Positions 1-5,464 are shown, numbered from the stretch's first letter. The stretch is 5,586 bases of DNA from an uncultured Collinsella sp. (GCA_900551205.1 URUW01000130.1:1-5586), one strand, 5' to 3'. Notes: generated by a model from the letters alone, not told the origin. Made by a program: numbers and translations.

Positions 1-23
1 GGCATGTCTAAAAAATCTACTGG

Positions 24-62
24 AATATAAAGGGGCGCCGCGGATGGAGTTCCGCGGCCCCC
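24..62 (-). terminator. Rho-independent terminator downstream of ndk
   Basis: Read on the minus strand, the arm at 61-51 (GGGGCCGCGGA) pairs with the arm at 44-32 (TCCGCGGCGCCCC). This gives an 11-bp GC-rich stem with a 2-nt bulge (36-37) and a six-base loop. TTTATATT (31-24) follows directly, with a further T-run near 16-11. It begins about 40 nt past the ndk stop, as expected for the end of that transcript. Seen in sequence; termination itself is inferred. Confidence 0.8.
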
Positions 63-100
63 AAGCCACACGCTAACAGCTTTAAGGAGTCAAAGCTGGT

Positions 101-504
101 TTAGCCAAAGAAGCGCTTGATCTCGATCTCGGCGTTCTCCAGGCAGTCGGAGCCGTGGATCACGTTGGCGTTGACATCGACAGCGAAGTCGCCGCGAATG
201 GTGCCGGGCGCAGCATCAAGCGGGTTGGTAGCGCCATAAGGGTGCGCATCTTGGAAACAGCGGAGAGACCGGAAACGACCATCTTGACGACCGGACCGCT
301 CGTCATAAAGTCGCAGAGACCGCCAAAGAAGGGCTTGTCGGCCAGATGGGCGTAGTGCTCCTCGACGGTAGCGCGCTCGAGCGTGGTCATCTCCATGCGC
401 TCGATGACAAGGCCGCTACGCTCAATACGAGCAACGATCTCGCCGATCTTGCGATCGCGCACCGCGTCGGGCTTAATCATGATGAAGGTCTTCTCGATAG
501 CCAT
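101..504 (-). pseudogene. ndk: Nucleoside diphosphate kinase, interrupted by a one-base frameshift
   Basis: NDK transfers the gamma-phosphate between nucleoside triphosphates and diphosphates through a phosphohistidine and balances cytosolic NTP/dNTP pools. The start is the ATG at 504-502 (MAIEKTFIMIKPDAV), with GAAAGG at 517-512 seven bases upstream; an upstream ATG at 546 lacks this support. Residues 1-90 are canonical and include Lys11, Tyr51, Phe59 and Arg87. After Met90 (codon 237-235) the frame reads GCG CTA where the family has Gly-Ala-Thr-Asn-Pro. One missing G near 234/235 explains this. Restoring it gives [20 protein letters not shown], then NVIHGSD, ending ...KRFFG at stop 103-101. 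The full protein would be 134 residues with Thr93, Arg104, Asn114 and catalytic His117, matching E. coli numbering. As written, the frame closes at 162-160 after 114 residues, 24 of them out of frame and without the catalytic His. The cause may be a true mutation or a sequencing error in a short G run; the rest of the gene is undamaged, which favours error or a very recent event. Confidence 0.9.
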
Positions 505-668
505 AAGGTAGCCTTTCAAGTAGGTTCGCGCGTGCCCAAGTCCCATTCCGGCACCCGCCTGGACTGCATCGTAACAGAGTTTTAGCTGCAGTTAAACAAA
601 AAGCTGTTTATTGAAACGCTGCAATTTATTAAAGCGCTCCATATGTGTCACTTCTGTTTCGAAGCCCG

Positions 669-696
669 ATTAGAGTACCATCCGACCGCTCATCAA
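669..696 (-). promoter_or_regulatory. Candidate sigma-70-type promoter for ndk
   Basis: On the minus strand, TTGATG (696-691; 4/6 to the -35 consensus) and TCTAAT (674-669; 5/6 to the -10 consensus) are separated by 16 bases. Transcription would start near 662 and give a leader of about 158 nt before the ndk ATG at 504. The promoter lies downstream of the argH terminator, so ndk is probably transcribed independently of argH. The hexamers are read directly; promoter activity is inferred. Confidence 0.45.
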
Positions 697-722
697 CCAC
701 ATGGAACAGAGCGGGCGGTCGG
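682..722. repeat. Inverted repeat flanking the ndk -35 element
   Basis: On the plus strand CCGACCGCTC (682-691) is the reverse complement of GAGCGG (709-714) plus TCGG (719-722), with four extra bases GCGG (715-718) on one side. This allows a 10-bp stem with a 4-nt bulge and a 17-nt loop, or 8-bp perfect arms (682-689 and 715-722) around 25 bases. The -35 hexamer TTGATG lies in the gap, one base overlapping the longer arm. No T-run follows on either strand, so a terminator is unlikely. It may be an operator-like site or the end of an upstream RNA. Confidence 0.5.
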
Positions 723-803
723 TTGCCACCCGCGAACGTACCCCCTTCACAACCTGCCCAAAGGTCCTACAGAAGTTCTCGACAAGCCCCTCCCCCATAG
801 CAG

Positions 804-835
804 CAAAATAGGGGCGCCCGCATCAGCAGACGCCC
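804..835 (-). terminator. Rho-independent terminator downstream of argH
   Basis: Read on the minus strand, GGGCGTCTGC (835-826), loop TGAT, then GCGGGCGCCC (821-812) form a 10-bp stem with two G-U pairs. CTATTTTG follows (811-804). It starts 53 nt after the argH stop and precedes the ndk promoter candidate, so it fits as the end of the argH transcript. The T-run is short and interrupted, so efficiency may be moderate. Confidence 0.75.
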
Positions 836-888
836 GTAAAGCTAAAACGATTTATCAATAAATGGACAATACGTCTTCAGCCAAACCT

Positions 889-2319
889 CTACTTTGCCCC
901 GTGACCCATCTCGACAACCTTGGTTAGCGATCCAAACACGCCTTCGTCGGCCACGAGCTGCGCCTCGGCACGCTGCAGCTGCACGGCAACGGCGGCAGGG
1001 GCGGTACCGCCCTCGGTCGTGCGCGCGGCGACAATCGACGGGATATCGAGCGCCTCGGTAATATCGCGCTCAAAGAGCGGGCTTGCCTCCTGGAACACCT
1101 CAAACGGCAGGTCCTCAAGATTGCAGCCGCGCTTCTCACACATCAGGACCAGGTGCCCCACCACGGCATGTGCCTCGCGGAACGGTAGACCGCGCTTTGC
1201 CAGGTAATCGGCAACATCGGTGGCGGCAAGGTGCCCCACGCCGCACTCGCGCGCCATGGCATCCTCGTTGACGGTCCAGGTCGAAATCATTCCGGCCATA
1301 ACGGACAGGCACTGCATGAGCGTGTGAGCGGTATCGAGCGCGCCCTCCTTGTCCTCCTGCAAGTCCTTGTTATAAGCGAGCGGCAGGCCCTTCATGGTTA
1401 CCAGCAGCTGCACCAGGTTGCCGTACACGCGACCGCTCTTACCGCGGATAAGCTCGGCAAAGTCGGGATTCTTCTTCTGCGGCATGATAGACGAGCCGGT
1501 GGAGTAGGAGTCTGAAAGCGTGATAAAGCCAAATTCGGAGCTCGACCACAGCACGATCTCCTCGGAAAGACGCGACAGGTGCATCGCCATGACGGATCCG
1601 GCGTAATGCAGATCGAGCAGGAAATCACGGTCGGAAACCGCATCGAGCGAGTTGGGAATCACGCCCGCAAAGCCAAGTTCGGCAGCCGTCATCTGGCGAT
1701 CGAGCGGATAGCTCGTACCGGCAAGCGCGGCAGCACCCAGCGGGCAGTTGTCAGCGGCATCAAAGGCGGCCTTCAGGCGCGTAAAGTCGCGCGCGAACAT
1801 CCAGGAATACGCCAGCAGATGATGCGAGAGCAGCACGGGCTGAGCGTGCTGCATATGCGTGTAGCCCGGAAGAATCACCTTGTCGTACTTCTTGGCCGCA
1901 TCCACCAGCACATGGCGCAGCTCAAGATTGGCCTCCATGAGCTCCTTGGCCAGCGCCTTGACGCCCAGGCGCGTATCGGTCGCCACCTGGTCGTTGCGCG
2001 AACGCCCAGTATGCAAGCGCTTGCCAGCCTCGCCGATACGACGCGTCAGCTCGCTTTCGATGGACATATGAATGTCCTCGTCGTTGATATCAAAGGTGAA
2101 GTTGCCGGCATCGATATCCTGTTCGATTCCGGTCAGGCCCTCGGCAATCGCCTGCTCGTCCTCGGCGCTGATAATGCCCTGGGCCGCCAGCATCTTGGCA
2201 TGTGCCTTAGATCCGGCGATATCCTGCTTATAGAGATGTTTGTCAACCGGCAACGACGCGCCAAACTCCTGCGTGACCTCGGCCACGCCTGCCTCAAAAC
2301 GACCGCCCCAAAGAGCCAT
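889..2319 (-). CDS. argH: Argininosuccinate lyase
   Basis: The enzyme splits argininosuccinate into arginine and fumarate, the last step of arginine biosynthesis, and works as a cytosolic homotetramer of the fumarase/aspartase superfamily. The start is the ATG at 2319 (MALWGGRFEAGV), preceded by AAAGGGG (2334-2328) with an 8-nt spacer. The frame stays open for 25 codons upstream, but those residues do not look like the family N-terminus. The product is 476 residues, slightly longer than the usual 455-470. Superfamily landmarks in order: HTGRSRNDQ (103-111), GYTHMQHAQP (152-161, with the catalytic-region His155), and the mobile signature loop GSSIMPQKKNP (275-285) with the catalytic Ser. The ArgH C-terminal domain follows. 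No interruption is visible. It lies downstream of argG in the same orientation, but 522 nt away with a small ORF and hairpins between, so co-transcription is possible rather than proven. A terminator follows at 804-835. Confidence 0.97.
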   Translation of the reverse strand: MALWGGRFEAGVAEVTQEFGASLPVDKHLYKQDIAGSKAHAKMLAAQGIISAEDEQAIAEGLTGIEQDIDAGNFTFDINDEDIHMSIESELTRRIGEAGKRLHTGRSRNDQVATDTRLGVKALAKELMEANLELRHVLVDAAKKYDKVILPGYTHMQHAQPVLLSHHLLAYSWMFARDFTRLKAAFDAADNCPLGAAALAGTSYPLDRQMTAAELGFAGVIPNSLDAVSDRDFLLDLHYAGSVMAMHLSRLSEEIVLWSSSEFGFITLSDSYSTGSSIMPQKKNPDFAELIRGKSGRVYGNLVQLLVTMKGLPLAYNKDLQEDKEGALDTAHTLMQCLSVMAGMISTWTVNEDAMARECGVGHLAATDVADYLAKRGLPFREAHAVVGHLVLMCEKRGCNLEDLPFEVFQEASPLFERDITEALDIPSIVAARTTEGGTAPAAVAVQLQRAEAQLVADEGVFGSLTKVVEMGHGAK

Positions 2320-2437
2320 GGAACCGTCCCCTTTCATCAAATCCCAAAACAAGCGCCCAAAGCAATGCGCCCTGTCGCTAAAGCGATTTCTCAACCGCTA
2401 GTTTTGCATATTCCCCACCATGTGCGAGGCCATATAG

Positions 2438-2608
2438 CTAATTTGCAAAGAAGTGACGCGCCATGCACTTGGCGCCCAACGTCTCCCTCCGAATGTTGCC
2501 CTGCGAACCATCGATCCAGGCCTTTAGGCTCATAGGAACGTCCTCGACCTTTGCAGCATCGAACTCGGGCGCGAGGGCAAGTAAAGCATGCGCGATAGCA
2601 TTGAACAT
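2438..2608 (-). CDS. Small hypothetical protein between argG and argH (56 aa)
   Basis: I do not recognise this product. The frame begins at the ATG at 2608 (MFNAIAHALLALAPEF), with GGGGAG (2622-2617) 8 nt upstream, which is the best evidence that it is translated. It ends at TAG (2440-2438). The frame is open further upstream to 2674, but that extension runs through the hairpin at 2659-2688. The N-terminus (residues 2-12) is hydrophobic and helix-prone but too short for a confident membrane segment. The C-terminal half is basic (IRRETLGAKCMARHFFAN) with one Cys. It lies 233 nt after argG and 118 nt before argH, on the same strand. A competing minus-strand frame (2391-2762, from a TTG) covers the same DNA, but its Arg/Pro/Trp-rich composition is less protein-like. 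A link to arginine metabolism would be guesswork. Confidence 0.5.
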   Translation of the reverse strand: MFNAIAHALLALAPEFDAAKVEDVPMSLKAWIDGSQGNIRRETLGAKCMARHFFAN

Positions 2609-2621
2609 AATGGATACTCCC

Positions 2622-2647
2622 CATATATATAGGCGCAGGGCCGTCAA
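2622..2647 (-). promoter_or_regulatory. Weak promoter-like sequence before the small gene
   Basis: On the minus strand TTGACG (2647-2642; 5/6 to the -35 consensus) precedes an alternating TATATATAT tract (2631-2623). Spacing is poor: TATATG gives 14 bases and TATGGG gives 16. A start from these would fall at or beyond the GGGGAG ribosome binding site at 2622-2617. It could drive a downstream start for argH, or it may be fortuitous. Confidence 0.22.
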
Positions 2648-2658
2648 ATTGATAGGAG

Positions 2659-2688
2659 GAGCCCCGCCGGACAACCCCGGCGGGGCTC
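2659..2688. terminator. Perfect 12-bp GC-rich hairpin between argG and the small gene
   Basis: GAGCCCCGCCGG (2659-2670) and CCGGCGGGGCTC (2677-2688) are exact reverse complements around a 6-nt loop (ACAACC on plus, GGTTGT on minus). The minus-strand transcript continues CTCCTATCAATTTG, which has only scattered Us. It is therefore a weak intrinsic terminator for argG, an RNA processing or stability element, or a partial terminator that lowers expression of the small gene and argH relative to argG. The hairpin is certain; its function is not. Confidence 0.5.
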
Positions 2689-2798
2689 GGACTCAGCCGC
2701 AGACGCGGCATCATATATGCGGGCGGAACGTAGGGGCCACCGATGTTAAGAAGTGTCAGCAAGCATAACGAAAGGTAGGGACCCCATGCGCCCGTTAT

Positions 2799-2826
2799 GT
2801 ATCACGCGGATGGGCCGCGCGGATAC
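2799..2826 (-). other. Imperfect stem-loop just after the argG stop
   Basis: On the minus strand GTATC (2826-2822) and CGCGG (2819-2815) pair with CCGCG (2809-2805) and GATAC (2803-2799), around loop CCCAT and a small internal loop (CG opposite T). It starts 15 nt past the argG stop codon. No T-run follows, so it resembles a 3'-end mRNA protection hairpin more than an intrinsic terminator. Confidence 0.4.
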
Positions 2827-2841
2827 CAAAGGAAGGAGGCG

Positions 2842-4068
2842 CTAGGCCTGGGCGGCAGCAGAGCTGGGGCCCTGGACCTTAGCCCACGTCTTGAGCGACA
2901 GCGTATCGATCTCGATAAAGCCGGCGCTGGCCTTCTCGTCAAACGTAGTGTCGCGGTCGTAGGTAGCCAGACCGTAGTCATACAGGCTAAACGGGCTCTT
3001 GCGGCCGACGACATGGCAGTTGCCCTTAAAGAACTTCAGACGGACGGTGCCGGTCACGAACTTCTGGGTGTCGGCCATAAAGGCATCGAGCGCGTTTTTG
3101 AGCGGGCTGTACCACTGGCCGTTGTACACGGCGGTGGCCCAATCCTGCTCGAGCTTAATCTTGGTCTTGAGCAGGTCGCCCTCGACGCAGATGTCCTCGA
3201 GCGCCTTGTGGGCGGTGATGAGCGTCAGGGCGCCAGGAACCTCGTAGCACTCGCGACTCTTGAGGCCCACCAGACGATCCTCGACCAGGTCGAGACGGCC
3301 AAAGCCGTTGTCACCCGAAATCTTGTTGAGGGCGATGACGATCTCGGAGAGTTTCATCTTCTTGCCATCGACGGCGACGGGCTTGCCCGCCTCAAACTCA
3401 ATCTCGGTGTAGGTCGGGGTGTCCGGCGTGTCCTCGGGGTTCTTGGTCATAACCCAGGCGTCGTCGAGCGGCTCGTTCCAGGGATCCTCCAGGTGACCGC
3501 ACTCGATGGCGCGACCCCACAGGTTGTCGTCGATGGAATAGGGGTTGTCGTTGGCGCCCTCGGGAACCGGCACGTTGTGGGCGTGAGCATAGGCAACCTC
3601 ATCGGGACGGCACTTCAGATCCCACTCGCGAACCGGGGCGATAACCTTAAGCTCGGTGTCGAGGGCCTTGACGGCAGCCTCAAAACGAACCTGGTCGTTA
3701 CCCTTGCCGGTGCAGCCGTGGGCGACGTAGGTCGCGCCAAACTCGTGAGCGACCTCGACAAGCTTCTTGGCGAGCAGCGGGCGAGACAGCGCGGAGAGCA
3801 GCGGGTACTTGTTCTCGTACATGGAGTTTGCGGCGATGGCCTTAGTCAGGAACTCATCGGAGAACTCGTCGCGCAGATCGAGCACCTGGCAATCCAGAAC
3901 GCCCAGGTCGAGGGCCTTCTGCTTCTTGGCGTCCAGACCGGTCTCCTCCTGGCCCACGTTGCCGCAGACACAAACGACATCGAGATTCTTCTCGTCCTGG
4001 AGCCACTTGACACATACGGATGTATCAAGACCACCGGAATATGCGAGAACGACTTTTTCCTTGCTCAT
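2842..4068 (-). CDS. argG: Argininosuccinate synthase
   Basis: The enzyme uses ATP to condense citrulline with aspartate into argininosuccinate, releasing AMP and pyrophosphate. It is the penultimate step of arginine synthesis and a cytosolic homotetramer. The start is the ATG at 4068 (MSKEKVVLAYSGGLDTS), with AAAGGA (4081-4076) 7 nt upstream; a longer frame to 4119 lacks such a site. The product is 408 residues, typical of the family. It shows the N-type ATP-pyrophosphatase loop YSGGLDTS (10-17), the second signature AHGCTGKGNDQVRFE (116-130), SIDDNLWGRAIECG (178-191), and the C-terminal signature GRLDLVEDRLVGLKSRE (257-273) followed by CYEVPGA. A short Ala-rich tail ends the protein. No damage is visible. 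It is divergent from the plus-strand genes on its upstream side. I could not find a convincing -35/-10 pair or a clear ArgR-type box in its upstream region. Confidence 0.98.
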   Translation of the reverse strand: MSKEKVVLAYSGGLDTSVCVKWLQDEKNLDVVCVCGNVGQEETGLDAKKQKALDLGVLDCQVLDLRDEFSDEFLTKAIAANSMYENKYPLLSALSRPLLAKKLVEVAHEFGATYVAHGCTGKGNDQVRFEAAVKALDTELKVIAPVREWDLKCRPDEVAYAHAHNVPVPEGANDNPYSIDDNLWGRAIECGHLEDPWNEPLDDAWVMTKNPEDTPDTPTYTEIEFEAGKPVAVDGKKMKLSEIVIALNKISGDNGFGRLDLVEDRLVGLKSRECYEVPGALTLITAHKALEDICVEGDLLKTKIKLEQDWATAVYNGQWYSPLKNALDAFMADTQKFVTGTVRLKFFKGNCHVVGRKSPFSLYDYGLATYDRDTTFDEKASAGFIEIDTLSLKTWAKVQGPSSAAAQA

Positions 4069-4203
4069 GGCTGTTTCCTTTCGCCCTTGGTAGCTAGTTA
4101 GAACATCGGTCAGTTGCAAGTCATTTCGAGGTCAAAAACCGTGCAATATCAGGTTAAATAGCAAAAAGCAGCACAGCATGCCCTAGAAACATGCGTTTAT
4201 ATC
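4069..4203. other. Divergent intergenic region upstream of argG
   Basis: This 135-base AT-richer region must carry the argG start signals and perhaps those of the plus-strand unit. The argG ribosome binding site is at 4076-4081. On the minus strand TTGACC (4134-4129) has no good -10 partner at 16-18 bases. On the plus strand a TTTATAT run (4196-4202) lacks a good -35. I see the inverted repeat at 4176-4194 and no other clear element. Confidence 0.5.
4176..4194. promoter_or_regulatory. Short inverted repeat, possible operator
   Basis: GCATG (4176-4180) and CATGC (4190-4194) are exact inverted arms around 9 bases. The overall size of 19 bp is operator-like and it sits about 108 bp upstream of the argG start. 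ArgR boxes of other bacteria are about 18 bp with an AT-rich imperfect palindrome, and this site matches that only loosely. Five-base arms arise often by chance. Confidence 0.2.
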
Positions 4204-4662
4204 GTGCTAAAACCCAACGACCTCAAAATGACTCTGTTGGGGCATTTCACCCCATACGAACAGAGACGATTGTTATCGTCGTCGGGAAATTGCGCGCTGG
4301 CGTCGGATGGCATTATCTGCAGTGGTGATGATCTTTACGAACTGCATCTGCCTCTCCTTTCACCTATCGCCGGGCGCAATTCTAATATCGTAAACGGTAC
4401 CTTTTCTTCGGTAAGCGGTTGTATTTCCGTCTCCGTTTTCGATGGTCGCTATATTACGCTAAAGTGCCCGCAGCACAAGCGACAAATTCAAATTTCTGAA
4501 AAGTTTTTTCATTACTTTGTGAAGCGTGGTGCAAATACGCTCCGTTCCTGCGACAATACGCTCAGTTACTGGTTGATGGTTATAACGTCTGAAACAATTT
4601 CGAAACGAAAGGCGCGCTTTTATGCAAACTTACGAATCGGACATCAATATCGGAAGCATTAA
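4204..4662 (+). CDS. Unrecognised ORF upstream of the HAD gene (152 codons)
   Basis: I do not recognise this product. The frame is open from GTG 4204 (an ATG lies at 4228) to TAA 4660-4662, long for DNA of this lower GC content, which is the main argument that it codes. Against it, neither start has a ribosome binding site, third positions are close to half G/C while neighbours are strongly GC-rich, and it overlaps the HAD gene by 41 nt in another frame. The product would have five Cys (30, 39, 73, 88, 116), alternating polar/hydrophobic stretches around 60-90 and a basic C-terminus (SKRKARFYANLR), with no signal peptide or membrane segment. Two adjacent hairpins at 4232-4280 suggest a structured 5' leader as an alternative. 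It could be a transferred gene, a decayed gene or a leader. Confidence 0.35.
   Translation: MLKPNDLKMTLLGHFTPYEQRRLLSSSGNCALASDGIICSGDDLYELHLPLLSPIAGRNSNIVNGTFSSVSGCISVSVFDGRYITLKCPQHKRQIQISEKFFHYFVKRGANTLRSCDNTLSYWLMVITSETISKRKARFYANLRIGHQYRKH
4232..4280 (+). other. Two adjacent stem-loops in the AT-rich segment
   Basis: CTCTGTTGGGG (4232-4242), loop CATTTCA (4243-4249), CCCC (4250-4253), a 5-nt bulge ATACG, and AACAGAG (4259-4265) form an 11-bp stem. GACGAT (4265-4270), loop TGTT and ATCGTC (4275-4280) follow immediately, sharing the G at 4265. No T-run follows, so these are not terminators. They may be part of a structured leader RNA of the HAD gene, or incidental within a coding sequence. 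Confidence 0.35.
4534..4571 (+). repeat. 17-bp imperfect direct repeat, 21-bp period
   Basis: AATACGCTCCGTTCCTG (4534-4550) recurs as AATACGCTCAGTTACTG (4555-4571), 15 of 17 bases identical, with a spacing of 21 bp, about two helical turns. It lies 51-88 bases upstream of the HAD start. In the 4204-4662 frame it reads as the heptad pair NTLRSCD / NTLSYWL. It could be a tandem regulator site or a small coding duplication. Confidence 0.4.
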
Positions 4663-5449
4663 GATACTCGCCGTCGACATGGACAAGACGCTGCTCACCG
4701 ACAAGCGCGTGTTGCCGCAGGGTCTTGATGAGCGCCTGGACAAGCTCGCCGACGCAGGCATTGTATTCTGCCCCGCCAGCGGACGCCCCGCCCCCAAACT
4801 CGAGGAAATGTTCGAGAGCATTAAGAACCGCCTTGCTTTTTGTCCCGACAACGGAGCCTGCGTCATCTATCGCGGCAGCTATATCTATAAGAGCAACATC
4901 GATGTGGCGCTGTATCAGCAGGTGCTCGCCCGTGCCTCGGAGGACCCGCGTGCCGTTCCCGTCTTGTGCTGCTACGACGAGTTCTATGTGCTCGCCCGCG
5001 ACCATCAGTACCACGACGAGATCAGCGTCTACTACAACACGATCAACTACGTCGATAGCTTTGAGGGCCTTGATATCGAGTCCAACAAGATTTCGATCTT
5101 CTTCCCCGCCTACGATGCCGAGCCAGCGTTTCGCGAGGACTACAGCCCCGAGTTCTCGGACAAACTCTACGTCACCAACGCCGGGCGCGAGTGGATCGAC
5201 TTCATGAACCTGGGCGTCGACAAGGGCGCCGGCGTCGCGCACCTGTGCGAGCACCTGGGCATCGATATCGCCGACGCCGCCGCCGTGGGCGACACCTACA
5301 ACGATATTCCCATGCTCGAGCGCGTCGGGCATAGCTTTATCGTGGACAATGCCGAGGAGCACATGAACGCGCATGCCAAGTGGCGCATTCCGAGCAACAA
5401 CGACGGGGGCGTACTGACGCTCATCGACGCCATCTTGGCGGCTCGTTAA
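4622..5449 (+). CDS. Cof-type HAD-superfamily phosphatase (HAD-IIB)
   Basis: Members hydrolyse phosphate esters such as sugar phosphates, nucleotides or flavin phosphates in the cytosol through an aspartyl-phosphate intermediate. The substrate cannot be read from sequence. All four HAD motifs are present in 275 residues: motif I DMDKTLL (Asp19 nucleophile, Asp21 acid/base), motif II ASGR (Ser53), motif III DKGAGV (Lys201), and motif IV GDTYNDIPML (Asp224, Asp228, Mg2+ binding). The long insert between motifs II and III (about 75-195) is the C2B-type cap expected of this subclass. The ATG at 4622 is supported by GAAAGG (4607-4612) with a 9-nt spacer. Motif I has Lys22 where most members have Gly (DMDGT), a non-catalytic position. 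The gene overlaps the unrecognised ORF at its 5' end, has GC-rich codon use like the other housekeeping genes, and is followed by the palindromic element at 5465-5586. Confidence 0.93.
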   Translation: MQTYESDINIGSIKILAVDMDKTLLTDKRVLPQGLDERLDKLADAGIVFCPASGRPAPKLEEMFESIKNRLAFCPDNGACVIYRGSYIYKSNIDVALYQQVLARASEDPRAVPVLCCYDEFYVLARDHQYHDEISVYYNTINYVDSFEGLDIESNKISIFFPAYDAEPAFREDYSPEFSDKLYVTNAGREWIDFMNLGVDKGAGVAHLCEHLGIDIADAAAVGDTYNDIPMLERVGHSFIVDNAEEHMNAHAKWRIPSNNDGGVLTLIDAILAAR

Positions 5450-5464
5450 CGGGGCTCGTCGGAC

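Larger units (their letters stand above)
505..888. other. Non-coding interval between argH and ndk
   Basis: This 384-base stretch holds the argH terminator (804-835), a candidate ndk promoter (669-696) within an inverted repeat (682-722), and a predicted ndk leader of about 158 nt (505 to about 662). Two short minus-strand frames exist: 42 codons at 670-798 and 16 codons at 592-642. Neither has a convincing ribosome binding site. The plus-strand frame at 643-861 gives a low-complexity, His/Pro-rich product overlapping the regulatory elements, so I do not call it. A second, weaker minus-strand promoter-like pair, TTTAAC (596-591) and TACGAT (573-568), is separated by 17 bases. Confidence 0.6.

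Noticed and set aside
700..735. Minus-strand CGGGTGGCAACCG resembling the conserved T-box sequence of tRNA-sensing leaders
   Set aside because: The match is partial, no stem I or specifier loop can be made in the roughly 70 bases between the argH terminator and this site, and the downstream gene is ndk, not an amino-acid gene.
670..798. 42-codon minus-strand frame (MGEGLVENFCRTFGQVV...) between argH and ndk
   Set aside because: It has no ribosome binding site, starts right behind the argH terminator and runs through the predicted ndk promoter and inverted repeat.
643..861. 72-codon plus-strand frame
   Set aside because: It has no ribosome binding site, a composition unlike a folded protein, and it covers the argH terminator and ndk promoter.
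1579..2535. 318-codon plus-strand frame antisense to argH
   Set aside because: It overlaps the well-supported argH gene and its start, and the product has no recognisable domain.
2391..2762. 123-codon minus-strand frame from a TTG across the argG-argH interval
   Set aside because: It has no ribosome binding site, runs through the 12-bp hairpin and gives an Arg/Pro/Trp/Cys-rich product; the overlapping 56-codon frame is better supported.
2797..4101. 434-codon plus-strand frame antisense to argG
   Set aside because: It is the mirror of a certain argG gene. Its Leu/Val/Gly/Asp-rich, repetitive product is typical of the antisense of GC-biased codons, and it has no family motif.
4081..4204. ArgR operator upstream of argG
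   Set aside because: No 18-bp AT-rich imperfect palindrome of the known ARG-box type is present; only a loose GCATG-N9-CATGC repeat is seen, listed at low confidence.
4580..5374. 264-codon minus-strand frame antisense to the HAD gene
   Set aside because: The HAD gene has all four catalytic motifs and a good ribosome binding site; the antisense product is low-complexity Val/Ala/Asp-rich sequence.
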